Position numbers and translations under genes: made by a program. Of a DNA stretch of 64,000 bases, positions 47,963-57,446 are shown piece by piece (positions within the stretch are counted from its first letter, which is position 1; each line of letters begins with the position of its first letter). Origin of the DNA: CAIRTM01 sp963723235 (GTDB taxonomy: Bacteria; Desulfobacterota; WTBG01; CAIYCZ01; CAIRTM01); contig CAVRPV010000019.1 in assembly GCA_963723235.1 (NCBI GenBank), forward strand, positions 62,001-126,000. Direction: 5' to 3'. The notes below the pieces were generated by a model that was not told where the DNA came from, ran no database searches, and saw only the letters and a list, made by a program, of their open reading frames with translations.

Positions 47963-49513
47963 ATGCAACCGCATACCAGAAAACTGCTTGACCGCTCATT
48001 CACCGCTACAGGGTTCTTCTCCATCCTGATGATGGCAAGCGCGCTGATACTGATTCTCTATCCGATTATCAGCCGGGGACTCGGTGCCTATATATTCCGG
48101 GCTACCTGTGAGCACCGGCGGGTGCAGTTTGAAGAATTCCAGGTCGGCTCAAAGCAGGACATCGAACGCGAAGCCGCTGAAATCGCCGCGGCGCGCCAGC
48201 CCGTTTTCAACATGATCGCCGCACACGAAAAAGATTTGAAGGCGGAGCTGCAGGAAGCCTTTGATCAGGTCAGAGCCCTTGCTGTCGCAGAAGGCGGATT
48301 TCTGCAGCGCTCACTTGAGCGCAGGCTGAAACGCGCGCACGCTGATTCCTCGCTTGAAGAATACCTGCTGGTGCTTACAGCTGTTCGTGAAACTCTGGAA
48401 GGGCAGTTTGAGCGCGAACGCTTCGCGGGTGTGATCGACCTGATCACTGAGCGCAAACAGCGCGTGGAGGAAGCGGCCGGGAAACTGGCTGACATGAAAC
48501 ATGCCCTGCGGGAACTTCTTGGCCCTCTGCCGGGCGACCGCACCACGGAGCTGCTGCGCAGCCATTACGGGCAGACTCGCTGGGACCGCTGCCTGCACTA
48601 TCTGGACAAATTCCTGTACAGGTACGACTGGGACTATTCCAATGCGACAAACAGCGGCGTCAAAACCCGGACACCCCGCGCGGATGAATTCAAGGGCACG
48701 GACCTTGAGCCGGCATTCGCCTATGTGCGCGACAATCTTGAAGCCATGATGCGGCCGCGCCTCACGTTCTACTGGCGTTTTCTGACAACTGACTCGCGCG
48801 ATGCCCATTTCTTCGGCGGCATCTGGCCGGAAGTGCTCGGCACGTTCTACCTGACGATCGGCGCCATGCTGTTTGCCATCCCCATCGGCATTATCGCCGC
48901 CATATACCTGTGCGAGTATGCCCGTCCGACCCGGACGGTGAGCCTGCTGCGCAGCTGCATCAGCACCCTGGCCGGGGTACCCAGCATCGTTTTCGGCCTT
49001 TTCGGCCTGGCGTTTTTTCTGAACACGATCAACGTTTCCAAATCAAAAAGTGTTCTGGCCGGCAGCCTGACACTGGCCCTGATGATCCTGCCAACCATTA
49101 TCCGCGCCGCCGAAGAAGCCATCCTGGCGGTTCCATTCACCTATAAAGAAGCTGCGATGGGGCTGGGAGCCGGGCGCTGGCGAACGGTGCGCACGATTAT
49201 TCTGCCGGCCGCGCTGCCGGGGATTTTAACCGGCATCGTCATCAGCATGGGCCGCGCGGCCGGTGAAACAGCGCCGATTATTTTCACAGCCGCAGTGAGC
49301 GTTGGCCTGGCCTTGAATCCGCTGCAGGCCCTTACCCACCCGACGCCCGCCCTGCCCTGGAACATCTACAACCTGTGCACCGAGCATGAAGCGGTTGATC
49401 AAATCCGCCATGTGCAGTTCGGCATGGTTTTTACCCTTGTCGCGCTGGTGCTCCTGCTCAACATTATCGCCATTGCCCTTCGGGCGCGCATATCCCGAAA
49501 GTTACGAGGATAG
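47963..49513 (+). CDS. pstA: Phosphate ABC transporter permease PstA with a large inserted domain
   Basis: This is the partner permease of PstC. It has 516 residues, against about 290 in typical PstA. After the first helix (residues 14-35) comes an insertion of about 240 residues (45-285). It is helical, charged and coiled-coil-like (QDIEREAAEIAAARQPVFNM, LQRSLERRLKRAHADSSLEE), and by topology periplasmic. The normal permease core follows (GIWPEVLGTFYLTIGAMLFA, STLAGVPSIVFGLFGLAFFL, YKEAAMGLGAGRWRTVRTII). No frame break is seen, so the insertion is genuine. Confidence 0.93.
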   Translation: MQPHTRKLLDRSFTATGFFSILMMASALILILYPIISRGLGAYIFRATCEHRRVQFEEFQVGSKQDIEREAAEIAAARQPVFNMIAAHEKDLKAELQEAFDQVRALAVAEGGFLQRSLERRLKRAHADSSLEEYLLVLTAVRETLEGQFERERFAGVIDLITERKQRVEEAAGKLADMKHALRELLGPLPGDRTTELLRSHYGQTRWDRCLHYLDKFLYRYDWDYSNATNSGVKTRTPRADEFKGTDLEPAFAYVRDNLEAMMRPRLTFYWRFLTTDSRDAHFFGGIWPEVLGTFYLTIGAMLFAIPIGIIAAIYLCEYARPTRTVSLLRSCISTLAGVPSIVFGLFGLAFFLNTINVSKSKSVLAGSLTLALMILPTIIRAAEEAILAVPFTYKEAAMGLGAGRWRTVRTIILPAALPGILTGIVISMGRAAGETAPIIFTAAVSVGLALNPLQALTHPTPALPWNIYNLCTEHEAVDQIRHVQFGMVFTLVALVLLLNIIAIALRARISRKLRG

Positions 49514-49552
49514 CATGAAAACTCTATCAGCAATTGAAACGCGAGGTTCAAT

Positions 49553-50437
49553 ATGGCCAGTGCAGTAGACGCCACAGTGGAAAAACCCGGTGAACCGCAT
49601 GGCCTGCCACAGGATGCCGGTATCACCATGCAGCGCATGAAATCCTTTGCCGGCCGCGATGACCATACCGCTATTGAATCCCTGGCAACGCATGTACGGG
49701 CCAACGATTTTTCGATTTTTTACGGTGACAATGAGGCGGTACGCTCTTTGTCGATGACCATACCACGAGGCAAAGTCACGGCAATTATCGGCCCCAGCGG
49801 ATGCGGTAAGAGCACCTTCCTTCGGGCTATCAACCGCATGAATGATCTGATCCCGCGCTGTCGTGCGGCCGGAGACCTCATCTTTGATGATGAAAATGTT
49901 TATGACAAGCGGGTTGATGTCGTACAGCTGCGCCAGCGCATCGGCATGGTGTTTCAAAAACCCAACCCGTTTCCGAAATCAATCTTTGATAATGTAGCCT
50001 ACGCCCCGCGCCTGCAGGGTGAGCGCAACCGCGGTCGCCTTGATGATATCGTTGAGCGCAGCCTGCGCGAAGCCGTGCTGTGGGATGAGGTCAAGGACCG
50101 CCTGCACGATAACGCTCTGGGACTGTCCGGCGGCCAGCAGCAGCGCATGTGCCTGGCCCGCGCACTGGCGGTCAATCCCGAAATTCTGCTGATGGATGAG
50201 CCCACCTCTGCACTTGACCCGCGCTCGACCGCCAGCATCGAGGCGCTGATCGGGCAGCTGCGCGGCGATTACACCATCATTATCGTTACCCACAACATGC
50301 AGCAGGCGGCCCGTGTCTCTGATTTCACCGCGTTCATGTACGAGGGCCTGCTGATAGAATACGGCAACACGACCAAACTGTTCACTAATCCTGTCAACAA
50401 ACAAACCGAAGACTATATTACCGGCAGATTCGGATAA
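49553..50437 (+). CDS. pstB: Phosphate ABC transporter ATP-binding protein PstB
   Basis: PstB powers phosphate import. The 294-residue protein has a non-conserved N-terminal extension of about 45 residues, then the ATPase. Key parts are FSIFYGDNEAVRSLSM, Walker A GPSGCGKST, the Q-loop MVFQKPNPFPKSIFDNVAY, the signature LSGGQQQR, Walker B ILLMDEPTSALDP and the switch His in IIVTHNMQQA. It is preceded by a GAGG site and follows pstA by 39 bases. Confidence 0.96.
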   Translation: MASAVDATVEKPGEPHGLPQDAGITMQRMKSFAGRDDHTAIESLATHVRANDFSIFYGDNEAVRSLSMTIPRGKVTAIIGPSGCGKSTFLRAINRMNDLIPRCRAAGDLIFDDENVYDKRVDVVQLRQRIGMVFQKPNPFPKSIFDNVAYAPRLQGERNRGRLDDIVERSLREAVLWDEVKDRLHDNALGLSGGQQQRMCLARALAVNPEILLMDEPTSALDPRSTASIEALIGQLRGDYTIIIVTHNMQQAARVSDFTAFMYEGLLIEYGNTTKLFTNPVNKQTEDYITGRFG

Positions 50438-50569
50438 ACAAACCATATGAACATGTCAGCTGTCGTGAACACAACCGATTTCATCAACCATGCATGCGGC
50501 GCGCGCAAAGCCGTGCCGTAAGGCAGCTTCGCCGGCGGACTGCCGTACCGTCGACAGGGGAGTAACACC

Positions 50570-51241
50570 ATGGGAGTACATTTAATCACGGAGCTTGAAC
50601 GGCTCAAAAACATGACTACCAAGCTGGCCCACATGGTGAGCCACGACCTTGAGGATGCCATTGAGGCGCTGCTCAAAGGCGACCGCGATCTGGCTCTTCA
50701 GGTAATTACCAACGACGACCTTATTGACAGGCTTGAAATAGATATTGAAGAGGAATGTCTTAAGGCGCTCGCACTCTTCCAGCCGGTTGCAGGAGATTTA
50801 CGCTATATTGTCGCGATATTAAAACTCAACAGCGACCTGGAACGCATCGGTGATCTGGCAGTCAATATTGCCGAGGCCGTTCTTGTCTTAATTGAGAAAA
50901 ACCTGGGGTACAGGGATCCCTTTGACGTCCGGCAAATGTGCGATAGCGTCCAAAAGATGGTAGAAAATGTCCTGCAGGCACTGGTTCATTCCCGGACCTC
51001 ACAGGCCTACGAAGTTCTGGACATGGACAAAGCCGTCAACGAAATGCACCGCGCCAACTACCTGTTGGTCGAGGAGGCCATTAAGCAACATATGGACCGC
51101 GATATCGGTTTCTACCTCTATTATATAAGTATTTCGCGCTACCTTGAGCGCATCGGCGACCATACGAAAAATATTGCTGAAGATATCATCTACACCATGG
51201 AAGGCAAAATCGTGCGCCACTCCCCGAAAAACCGCGCATAA
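50570..51241 (+). CDS. phoU: Phosphate signalling protein PhoU
   Basis: PhoU links the Pst transporter to PhoR and damps the response when phosphate is ample. The 223-residue protein has two three-helix repeats with the metal-binding E/DxxxD pattern, for example DDLIDRLEIDIEEECL and ILKLNSDLERIGDLAVNIAE. The second repeat has ISRYLERIGDHTKNIAEDI. AGGGGAGTAACACC precedes the start. Confidence 0.95.
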   Translation: MGVHLITELERLKNMTTKLAHMVSHDLEDAIEALLKGDRDLALQVITNDDLIDRLEIDIEEECLKALALFQPVAGDLRYIVAILKLNSDLERIGDLAVNIAEAVLVLIEKNLGYRDPFDVRQMCDSVQKMVENVLQALVHSRTSQAYEVLDMDKAVNEMHRANYLLVEEAIKQHMDRDIGFYLYYISISRYLERIGDHTKNIAEDIIYTMEGKIVRHSPKNRA

Positions 51242-51305
51242 GATGCAGCGCCATGACGGAGCCAGGGTTAAAAAGGTTGAAAAAAAAGGCGAAAGGTGGT
51301 TTTAC

Positions 51306-51359
51306 ATGACAGATCCCTTTGCAGGAGCGAACATCAATACTACGCGGTACGCACTATGA
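51306..51359 (+). CDS. Possible 17-codon leader peptide coupled to phoB
   Basis: GAAAGGTGG precedes ATG at 51306. The frame MTDPFAGANINTTRYAL ends in TGA that overlaps the phoB ATG (ATGA). The phoB start itself has no ribosome site, so translation coupling through this short frame is plausible. Confidence 0.4.
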   Translation: MTDPFAGANINTTRYAL

Positions 51360-52036
51360 AAAAAACCATCGCCCTGGTTGAAGACGAGCCCGATATTGTC
51401 GAACTGCTTGAAATTCATTTGCAAAAAGGCGGGTTTCAGGTCAGAAGCTTCAATAACGGCAAAAAATTTCTGGAATACCTTTCAAAAAACACGCCGGATG
51501 TCGTGATCCTCGACCTGATGCTGCCCGATATCGACGGTCTGGAAATCTGCAAACAGGTGCGCACATCCAACTCCAGCGCTGATATCGCCATTATCATGCT
51601 GACGGCCAAAAGCGAGGAAATTGATAAAATCCTGGGCCTTGAACTGGGCGCCGATGATTATGTCACCAAGCCGTTTTCCCCCAAGGAACTGGTAGCCAGG
51701 GTCAAAGCGGTACTGCGCCGGCATGCACCGCGGCAGCAGACCCGCACTATCGAAATCGCCGGAGGCCTGCTGATTGACCTTGAAAAATACACGGTTACAC
51801 TTAGGGGCGAAAAGATTCAACTGACGTCGACTGAATTTCGCATCCTGCAGCTGCTGGCATCGAAAAAGGGCTGGGTCTTCAGCCGGGAGAAAATACTTGA
51901 TCATCTCTGGGGTGATGAAAAAGCGGTGATTGACCGCACAATTGACGTGCATATCAGGCATCTGCGCGAAAAACTGGGCACGGCGGCCGGCTGCGTTAAA
52001 AACCTGCGCGGAGTGGGGTACAAGCTCGAAGAATGA
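51356..52036 (+). CDS. phoB: Phosphate regulon response regulator, PhoB/OmpR family
   Basis: The start at 51356 begins the conserved KKTIALVEDEPDIVELL. The 226-residue protein has the receiver domain with the phosphorylated Asp53 in ILDLMLPDIDG and Lys105 in VTKPFSPKE. The C-terminal OmpR-type winged helix has LTSTEFRILQLLASKKGWVF and RTIDVHIRHLREKLG. It is the probable reader of the 11-bp TTAAN arrays in this island. It overlaps phoR by four bases. Confidence 0.94.
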   Translation: MKKTIALVEDEPDIVELLEIHLQKGGFQVRSFNNGKKFLEYLSKNTPDVVILDLMLPDIDGLEICKQVRTSNSSADIAIIMLTAKSEEIDKILGLELGADDYVTKPFSPKELVARVKAVLRRHAPRQQTRTIEIAGGLLIDLEKYTVTLRGEKIQLTSTEFRILQLLASKKGWVFSREKILDHLWGDEKAVIDRTIDVHIRHLREKLGTAAGCVKNLRGVGYKLEE

Positions 52037-53769
52037 GAAAAACAATTTTTATAAAAATTTTTACGGGTTACGTGCTGATCATCGCCCTGATGACCGGCGG
52101 TGTTTCGTTTCTGTGCTACCGTATCGTAAAACATCACCACATCGAAACCCTCACGAGTCACCTTGAAAAGCTGGCCATCGTTACCGGCCTCAGCATACAG
52201 GAGCTCTACGCCCGGCGAGAACAAGCCAACCTGGACCGCATGATTAAGAAGCTCGGCCCGGAAATCGGCACGAGAATAACGATTATCGACCAGAACGGCA
52301 CTGTGCTGGCCGATTCTGAAGGCGATCCACTCAGCATGGAAAACCATAGTTCGCGCCAGGAGATCACACAGGCCCTGGGCGGACAGATCGGCGTTTCACA
52401 GCGCTACAGCACGACACTGAAAAATGCCATGCTCTATGTTGCCGTGCCGCTCACGCAGGCTGGTTCGATTGATGGCGTCGTGCGCGTGAGTTGTCCTGCG
52501 AGCGATATACAGCACTGGCTGAGCCAGCTGAAGGTTCAGATCGTCCAGATAGCCCTGCTGGTTATACTGCTGGCGGTTATATGCGCGCTTTTGGTTGCTC
52601 GAAAATTATCCGCGCCCATCGCGCAGCTTAGCCGGGCATCGCGCCAAATTGCAGCGGGCGATTTTAACGTACGCGTGTTTGTCGACAGCCGCGATGAAGT
52701 ACAGGACTTCGCGGTGAGCTTTAACAACATGACCGAAAAAATCCGCAAACTCTTTGATGAAGTGTCTCTGCAGCAGGAGCAGTTGAAAAGCATCATACGC
52801 TCCCTGCATGAGGGACTTCTGGTGATTGACCATGCCGGCCGTGTGATGATGTGCAATGAAAGCCTGGCCCGGATGGCGGGCTTTGAGCCGGGCGAAGCCC
52901 CGGGAAAGTTTTACTGGGAGCTGCTGCGCGTGGTGCGGCTTGAGGATATTGTTGAAACGTCCCGGGCATCAGGGGGCAGCAGCCTGCATGAGGTCCGGCT
53001 TGAGGGCAAAACGTGTTTGGTAAACGTCTCGCTGATCACGGAACTGAACGCGCTCGTCATGACCTTCCTTGACATTTCAGAAACAAAAAATGTTGAACGC
53101 ATGAAGCGCGACTTCGTCGTCAACGTCTCTCACGAATTGCGCACTCCCCTTACGGCGATCAAGGGCTTTGTGGAAACCCTGCAGGAGGAATCCGCAAGCG
53201 CCGATCATCAGCACTACCTGGGAATAATCCGGCGCCATACCGACCGTTTGATCAACATCGTCAAAGACCTTATGGTGCTTTCAAGCCTGGAACACGAGCA
53301 GGAACTTGAACTGGAAGAGGTCAATATAAAGGGTATTGCCGAACAGGTAAAAAAAATATATGTCGACCGTTTGAAAGAGAAAAACCTCTACCTGAATATT
53401 GAAGCCGAAAACGGCAAGCTGAACGCACGGGTCGATCCGTTCAAGCTGGAGCAGGTTCTCATAAACCTGATCGACAATGCCATTAAATATACCGAAACCG
53501 GCGGCATTACCATGCGGATGGAGCGCTCGCAGTCCGGTCTGGTTATAAGCGTTGCCGATACCGGCATCGGCATTGCCGCAGCTCATCTGCCCAAGCTGTT
53601 TGAACGTTTTTACGTGGTTGACAAATCACGCTCGCGCAAGGTCGGCGGCACCGGCCTGGGACTCTCCATTGTCAAGCACATTGTCCTGCTGCACAACGGC
53701 ACCATCACTGTCGCGAGCACGCCCGGCACCGGCACAACCTTCACCATCACACTTCCCCAAAACAGCTGA
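52033..53769 (+). CDS. phoR: Phosphate regulon sensor histidine kinase PhoR
   Basis: The 578-residue sensor has two membrane helices (about residues 9-30 and 170-192) enclosing a periplasmic sensor domain. A HAMP domain, a PAS domain (IIRSLHEGLLVIDHAGRVMM) and the kinase follow. The phosphorylated His is residue 367 in VNVSHELRTPLTAIKGF. The ATP-binding boxes are LINLIDNAIKYTETGG, ADTGIGIAAAHLPKLFERF and GGTGLGLSIVKHI. It is longer than E. coli PhoR (431) because of the periplasmic domain, as in Gram-positive PhoR. Confidence 0.94.
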   Translation: MRKTIFIKIFTGYVLIIALMTGGVSFLCYRIVKHHHIETLTSHLEKLAIVTGLSIQELYARREQANLDRMIKKLGPEIGTRITIIDQNGTVLADSEGDPLSMENHSSRQEITQALGGQIGVSQRYSTTLKNAMLYVAVPLTQAGSIDGVVRVSCPASDIQHWLSQLKVQIVQIALLVILLAVICALLVARKLSAPIAQLSRASRQIAAGDFNVRVFVDSRDEVQDFAVSFNNMTEKIRKLFDEVSLQQEQLKSIIRSLHEGLLVIDHAGRVMMCNESLARMAGFEPGEAPGKFYWELLRVVRLEDIVETSRASGGSSLHEVRLEGKTCLVNVSLITELNALVMTFLDISETKNVERMKRDFVVNVSHELRTPLTAIKGFVETLQEESASADHQHYLGIIRRHTDRLINIVKDLMVLSSLEHEQELELEEVNIKGIAEQVKKIYVDRLKEKNLYLNIEAENGKLNARVDPFKLEQVLINLIDNAIKYTETGGITMRMERSQSGLVISVADTGIGIAAAHLPKLFERFYVVDKSRSRKVGGTGLGLSIVKHIVLLHNGTITVASTPGTGTTFTITLPQNS

Positions 53770-53980
53770 GCCCTCGCACCGGCATGCGATTTTTGCTGGC
53801 ACCGGGGCTGCCTGATATGCTATCACTACTCAATGCCCGTGCATCGCATACTAATCCCATGACTGTCGGTCGGCCTTCATGCAGGGGGCTTCCCGCTGCA
53901 CATATTTTTCTGCGGGCATTGTACCGAAATATTTCTGTAACACAGAACCGTCACCTGTTTTGAATAGAGACAGCACCAGC

Positions 53981-54928
53981 ATGAATTTTTACCTGAAAAG
54001 AATCCTCATGACCGTGCCGACCCTGCTGGGCATCAGCATTATCACCTTTGTGCTGCTGCAGGCCCTGCCGGGAGACCCGGTACAGGGCCTGGCCGGTGAT
54101 CGGGCCGACCCGGCGGTGCTGGAGCGTATCAGGCGCGACATGGGCACTGACCGGCCAATTGCACTGCAGTATGTCGGATACATGAAACTGCTCATAAAGG
54201 GAGAGCTGGGCCGCTCACACTATACCAACCGCAGCGTTCTGGGCGACATCGCCCAGAAACTGCCCAACACGATCCTGCTGGCCGCGACTGCCATGCTGTT
54301 TTCAACCTGTTTTGGTATTCTACTGGGCATATTCATGGCCGTACAGCAAGGCACAGTCTGGGACCGCCTGGCCCTGATGCTGTCCACCGCCGGCATATCC
54401 CTGCCGGTTTTCTGGCTGGGACTGTTGCTGATATACCTGTTCTCGTTTAAGCTGCAGCTGCTGCCCCCGGCCGGCATGGGCAGCGGATTCGGCACACTTA
54501 TGTTTCTGGCGCTGCCGGCTGCCACCCTGGGCCTGAGTTCAGCGGCGGCGCTGGCGCGCATAACGCGTACCAGCATGCTGGAAGTACTCTCGCAGCCCTA
54601 CATAACGACCGCGCGCGCAAAAGGGCTGAGCGCCCCTGTCGTCGTGTTCAAACACGCTTTTAAGAACACCCTGATTCCGGTAGTCACGCTCATCGGCCTC
54701 GATTTCGGCAGCTATTTGAACGGATCAATCCTGACGGAGACAATCTTCGGCTGGGATGGAATCGGACGCTATGCTGTTGAAGGAATTTTCCAACGCGACT
54801 ATCCGGTAATCATGGGCTGCGTGCTTACGGGCGCGCTGCTGTTCGTGCTGGTCAACCTGTCGGTTGATCTGGTCTACGGCCTGCTTGATCCGCGCATTGC
54901 ACATGCGCCGGAGGAATCACAGCCATGA
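53981..54928 (+). CDS. Peptide/nickel-type ABC transporter permease, DppB family
   Basis: The start at 53981 opens the conserved MNFYLKRILMTVPTLLGISI. The 315-residue protein has six membrane helices, the LPGDPVQGLAG loop, and the EAA-type loop YITTARAKGLSAPVVVFKHA with the downstream ETIFGWDGIGRYAVEGI typical of DppB/OppB. It overlaps the next permease (ATGA). No binding protein or ATPase gene is adjacent, so the substrate cannot be inferred. Confidence 0.92.
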   Translation: MNFYLKRILMTVPTLLGISIITFVLLQALPGDPVQGLAGDRADPAVLERIRRDMGTDRPIALQYVGYMKLLIKGELGRSHYTNRSVLGDIAQKLPNTILLAATAMLFSTCFGILLGIFMAVQQGTVWDRLALMLSTAGISLPVFWLGLLLIYLFSFKLQLLPPAGMGSGFGTLMFLALPAATLGLSSAAALARITRTSMLEVLSQPYITTARAKGLSAPVVVFKHAFKNTLIPVVTLIGLDFGSYLNGSILTETIFGWDGIGRYAVEGIFQRDYPVIMGCVLTGALLFVLVNLSVDLVYGLLDPRIAHAPEESQP

Positions 54929-55755
54929 AACGAGTCTTTTATTTAATCCGGCATAACCCGGCCCTGTATGTATCAGGCCTGATGATCGCGTTGCTTGTCG
55001 GGGTGGCCCTGGCCGCTCCGCTGATCGCCCCTTTCGATCCTCTGGCCATCAACCTGAATATCGTCAAGCAGGCTCCCGGACCCGTGCACCTGTTCGGCAC
55101 CGACACGCTGGGGCGCGACATCTTCAGCCGGGTCGTTTTCGGTGCACGCACATCGCTGCTGATCGGACTGAGCGCAACCGCGCTGTCCCTGCTGCTTGGC
55201 CTGATTGCGGGCATGCTTGCCGGCTACATCGGCGGTGCAGCCGACACGTGTATCACCATTATCACGGATATTTTCCTGGCGTTTCCCAGCCTGCTGCTGG
55301 CAATTGCAATATCCGTACTGCTGCCGCCGGGATTGCTGTCGGTTACGCTCGCGCTCTGTCTGGTTGGCTGGGCGTCATTTGCCCGTCTTTTCAGGGCCAT
55401 GACTATTTCACTCAAGGAACGCAGTTTTGTTGAAGCAGCCCGTGCCATGGGCTGTTCGCACCTGCGCATTATGGCATGGCATCTGCTGCCGCACTGCCTG
55501 CCGATCGTCATGATTGCGGCCACTATCAAGGTAGGCGGCTTTATCCTGGCTGAGTCAGCTCTCAGTTTTCTGGGCCTCGGCATTCAACCGCCCGAGCCGA
55601 CCTGGGGCGCGATGATCAGCCTGAACCGCAACTATTTGCCCTCAGCGCCCTGGATGATATTTTTCCCGGGCATCGCAATCGCGCTCACCGTGTTCGCCTT
55701 CAACATATTCGGTGACTGCCTGCGCGACAAGCTTGATCCCAACATGCGCCTATAG
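54925..55755 (+). CDS. Peptide/nickel-type ABC transporter permease, DppC family
   Basis: The 276-residue partner of the preceding permease has the DppC hallmarks: PLIAPFDPLAIN, HLFGTDTLGRDIFSRVVFGA, and the coupling loop SFVEAARAMGCSHLRIMAWH. It ends with LSFLGLGIQPPEPTWGAMIS and DCLRDKLDPNMR. The usual ATPase genes dppD and dppF do not follow. Confidence 0.93.
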   Translation: MKRVFYLIRHNPALYVSGLMIALLVGVALAAPLIAPFDPLAINLNIVKQAPGPVHLFGTDTLGRDIFSRVVFGARTSLLIGLSATALSLLLGLIAGMLAGYIGGAADTCITIITDIFLAFPSLLLAIAISVLLPPGLLSVTLALCLVGWASFARLFRAMTISLKERSFVEAARAMGCSHLRIMAWHLLPHCLPIVMIAATIKVGGFILAESALSFLGLGIQPPEPTWGAMISLNRNYLPSAPWMIFFPGIAIALTVFAFNIFGDCLRDKLDPNMRL

Positions 55756-55876
55756 CCAGTCACCCGTGCGAACCAGGCACGAACAAAGCTTTACCGGAAA
55801 GCATTCTGTTATCTAACGATTAGGATTGTGAATGCAAAAGGGAAAGGTACGGGGGCAATGCGCATCAAACAACAAA

Positions 55877-56095
55877 CTACTTATTCTCCAGCCACTGACG
55901 AACTTTCTCCAGCTTCGGGTTTTTAAGCCACTCTTCAACCTCAGCCTCTTCCACTTCGGTCTGCTCGGCCGCCGTGAGCATATCAATATCATCCTTGTCC
56001 TCAAGCCAGTGAACAAGCTCATCAAGGGCTTCCATTCTCTCAATGAGGTCACGGTCCTTCATTCTCTGTGCACTCTCCATTGATATAACCCGCAT
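55877..56095 (-). CDS. Small acidic hypothetical protein, 72 aa
   Basis: AAAAGGAG lies 12 bases upstream of the ATG at 56095. The product is highly charged and helical (RDLIERMEALDELVHWLEDK, AEQTEVEEAEVEEWLKN) with two tryptophan-containing repeats (ELVHWLEDK, VRQWLENK). I do not recognise it. Confidence 0.6.
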   Translation of the reverse strand: MRVISMESAQRMKDRDLIERMEALDELVHWLEDKDDIDMLTAAEQTEVEEAEVEEWLKNPKLEKVRQWLENK

Positions 56096-56099
56096 TACA

Positions 56100-56595
56100 A
56101 TAATGCTCCTTTTGAATCCAGCGGCTTGTTTAATACATTTAGTTTATCGGTGTGCCACATCGAAAAATTAGCACTATTGTCAGCATATCTAAAAAAAATT
56201 TTTTATATAAATACTTGAAAAAACTTATCAATTTTGCTATTTTGCAAATATATGCAAATGTTACCTGAGATGCGGCAGTGATTTGATTGTTGCAATAAAT
56301 AAAATTTGCAAAATATGGCAAGAGTCTGCATAATTAACGTAGTTTATTATCAAATATCGCTTTATAACTCTTTAAAAAAACATACTTGCAGGTCTCTATT
56401 ATATGAATTTGTGTTCTTTTAAATTCAATCAAACCGCCAGAAGCCATGACGCCGCTTCCCGATTCATTGAGCTGATAGCTCGCGAACAATGCCAACCCGG
56501 CGATCATCTCCCGTATAGTGCCCCCAGCCGGACACACATGATTACAAAAAGCACACTACAGCTGCAGGCTAATAAAGCCCGCCCCGGATACGCGC
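56100..56595. other. AT-rich intergenic region
   Basis: This stretch is far richer in A and T than its surroundings, especially 56150-56420, with runs such as AAAAAAAATTTTTTA. No convincing gene is seen. It probably holds the promoter of the small acidic protein on the minus strand. It may be a transferred or regulatory segment. Confidence 0.5.
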
Positions 56596-57201
56596 ATGGA
56601 TATTGAAATTCGATTGAGCCAGTTTGAGGAGGCAATCTCCTGGACGGCAATTTTCGGCAATGCCAACCCGGTTACATGCGAAATCGGCAGCGGCAAAGGC
56701 CGCTTTCTCATCAGCAGCGCTGCCGCGAATTCTGAAATCAACTATCTCGGCATTGAGCGTGCGGCAAAATATCATCGCCTTATCCGCCAGAGAGTTGAGC
56801 GGCTGGGCCTCACAAATGTCCGTCTGCTCAATACTGATGCAGCTCATTTTGTGCAAACCTATGTCCCGTCTATGTCGGTGCACAGATATTACATTTTGTT
56901 CCCGGACCCGTGGCCCAAAAAGCGCCACCGCAAGCGGCGCCTTGTAACAGAGGCATTTCTTGATCACCTGCTGTCGACGCTTGCACCCGGCGGAAGCATT
57001 CACTACAAAACCGATTATCTTGATTATTTTGAGCAGATGCTCAGCGTGTCCCGGGCACGCACTGATCTTCTTGAACTACAGTGCCGCACGATCACGCCTG
57101 ATCAGGCCGACCCTGAAGCGGCAGACACAAACTTTGAGCGCAAGTACCTGATCCAGGGCCGTCTAATTTACGCTGCGGATTATCAAAAAATTTCTGCGTA
57201 A
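56596..57201 (+). CDS. trmB: tRNA (guanine-N7-)-methyltransferase
   Basis: TrmB methylates G46 of tRNAs using SAM. The 201-residue protein has the SAM motif CEIGSGKGRFLI, the acidic loop LGIERAAKYH and the family signature ILFPDPWPKKRHRKRRLV. It ends with the substrate-binding segment TNFERKYLIQG. It starts inside a region of unusual composition but has normal codon use. Confidence 0.95.
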   Translation: MDIEIRLSQFEEAISWTAIFGNANPVTCEIGSGKGRFLISSAAANSEINYLGIERAAKYHRLIRQRVERLGLTNVRLLNTDAAHFVQTYVPSMSVHRYYILFPDPWPKKRHRKRRLVTEAFLDHLLSTLAPGGSIHYKTDYLDYFEQMLSVSRARTDLLELQCRTITPDQADPEAADTNFERKYLIQGRLIYAADYQKISA

Positions 57202-57446
57202 CGTCATTGCCTTTACCAACGCACCTTGAATCCGAACCGCCCTGTGTTGCACAAACGACGCCACCTGTTTTCAACACTCCCACGCGCAAAACAAATCACC
57301 GGTTGTTTTATGGGGTAAATATTGCTATAGTTTTTCAGGCTGAACGCCTATAACACCACTACAAAAAAACCGCAGCGGCCGTGCAAAGGCCTGGGATATT
57401 TTTCAGTCGCCGGCTTTCAAAACCGCCGGACAGGGGAGCAACAGCT

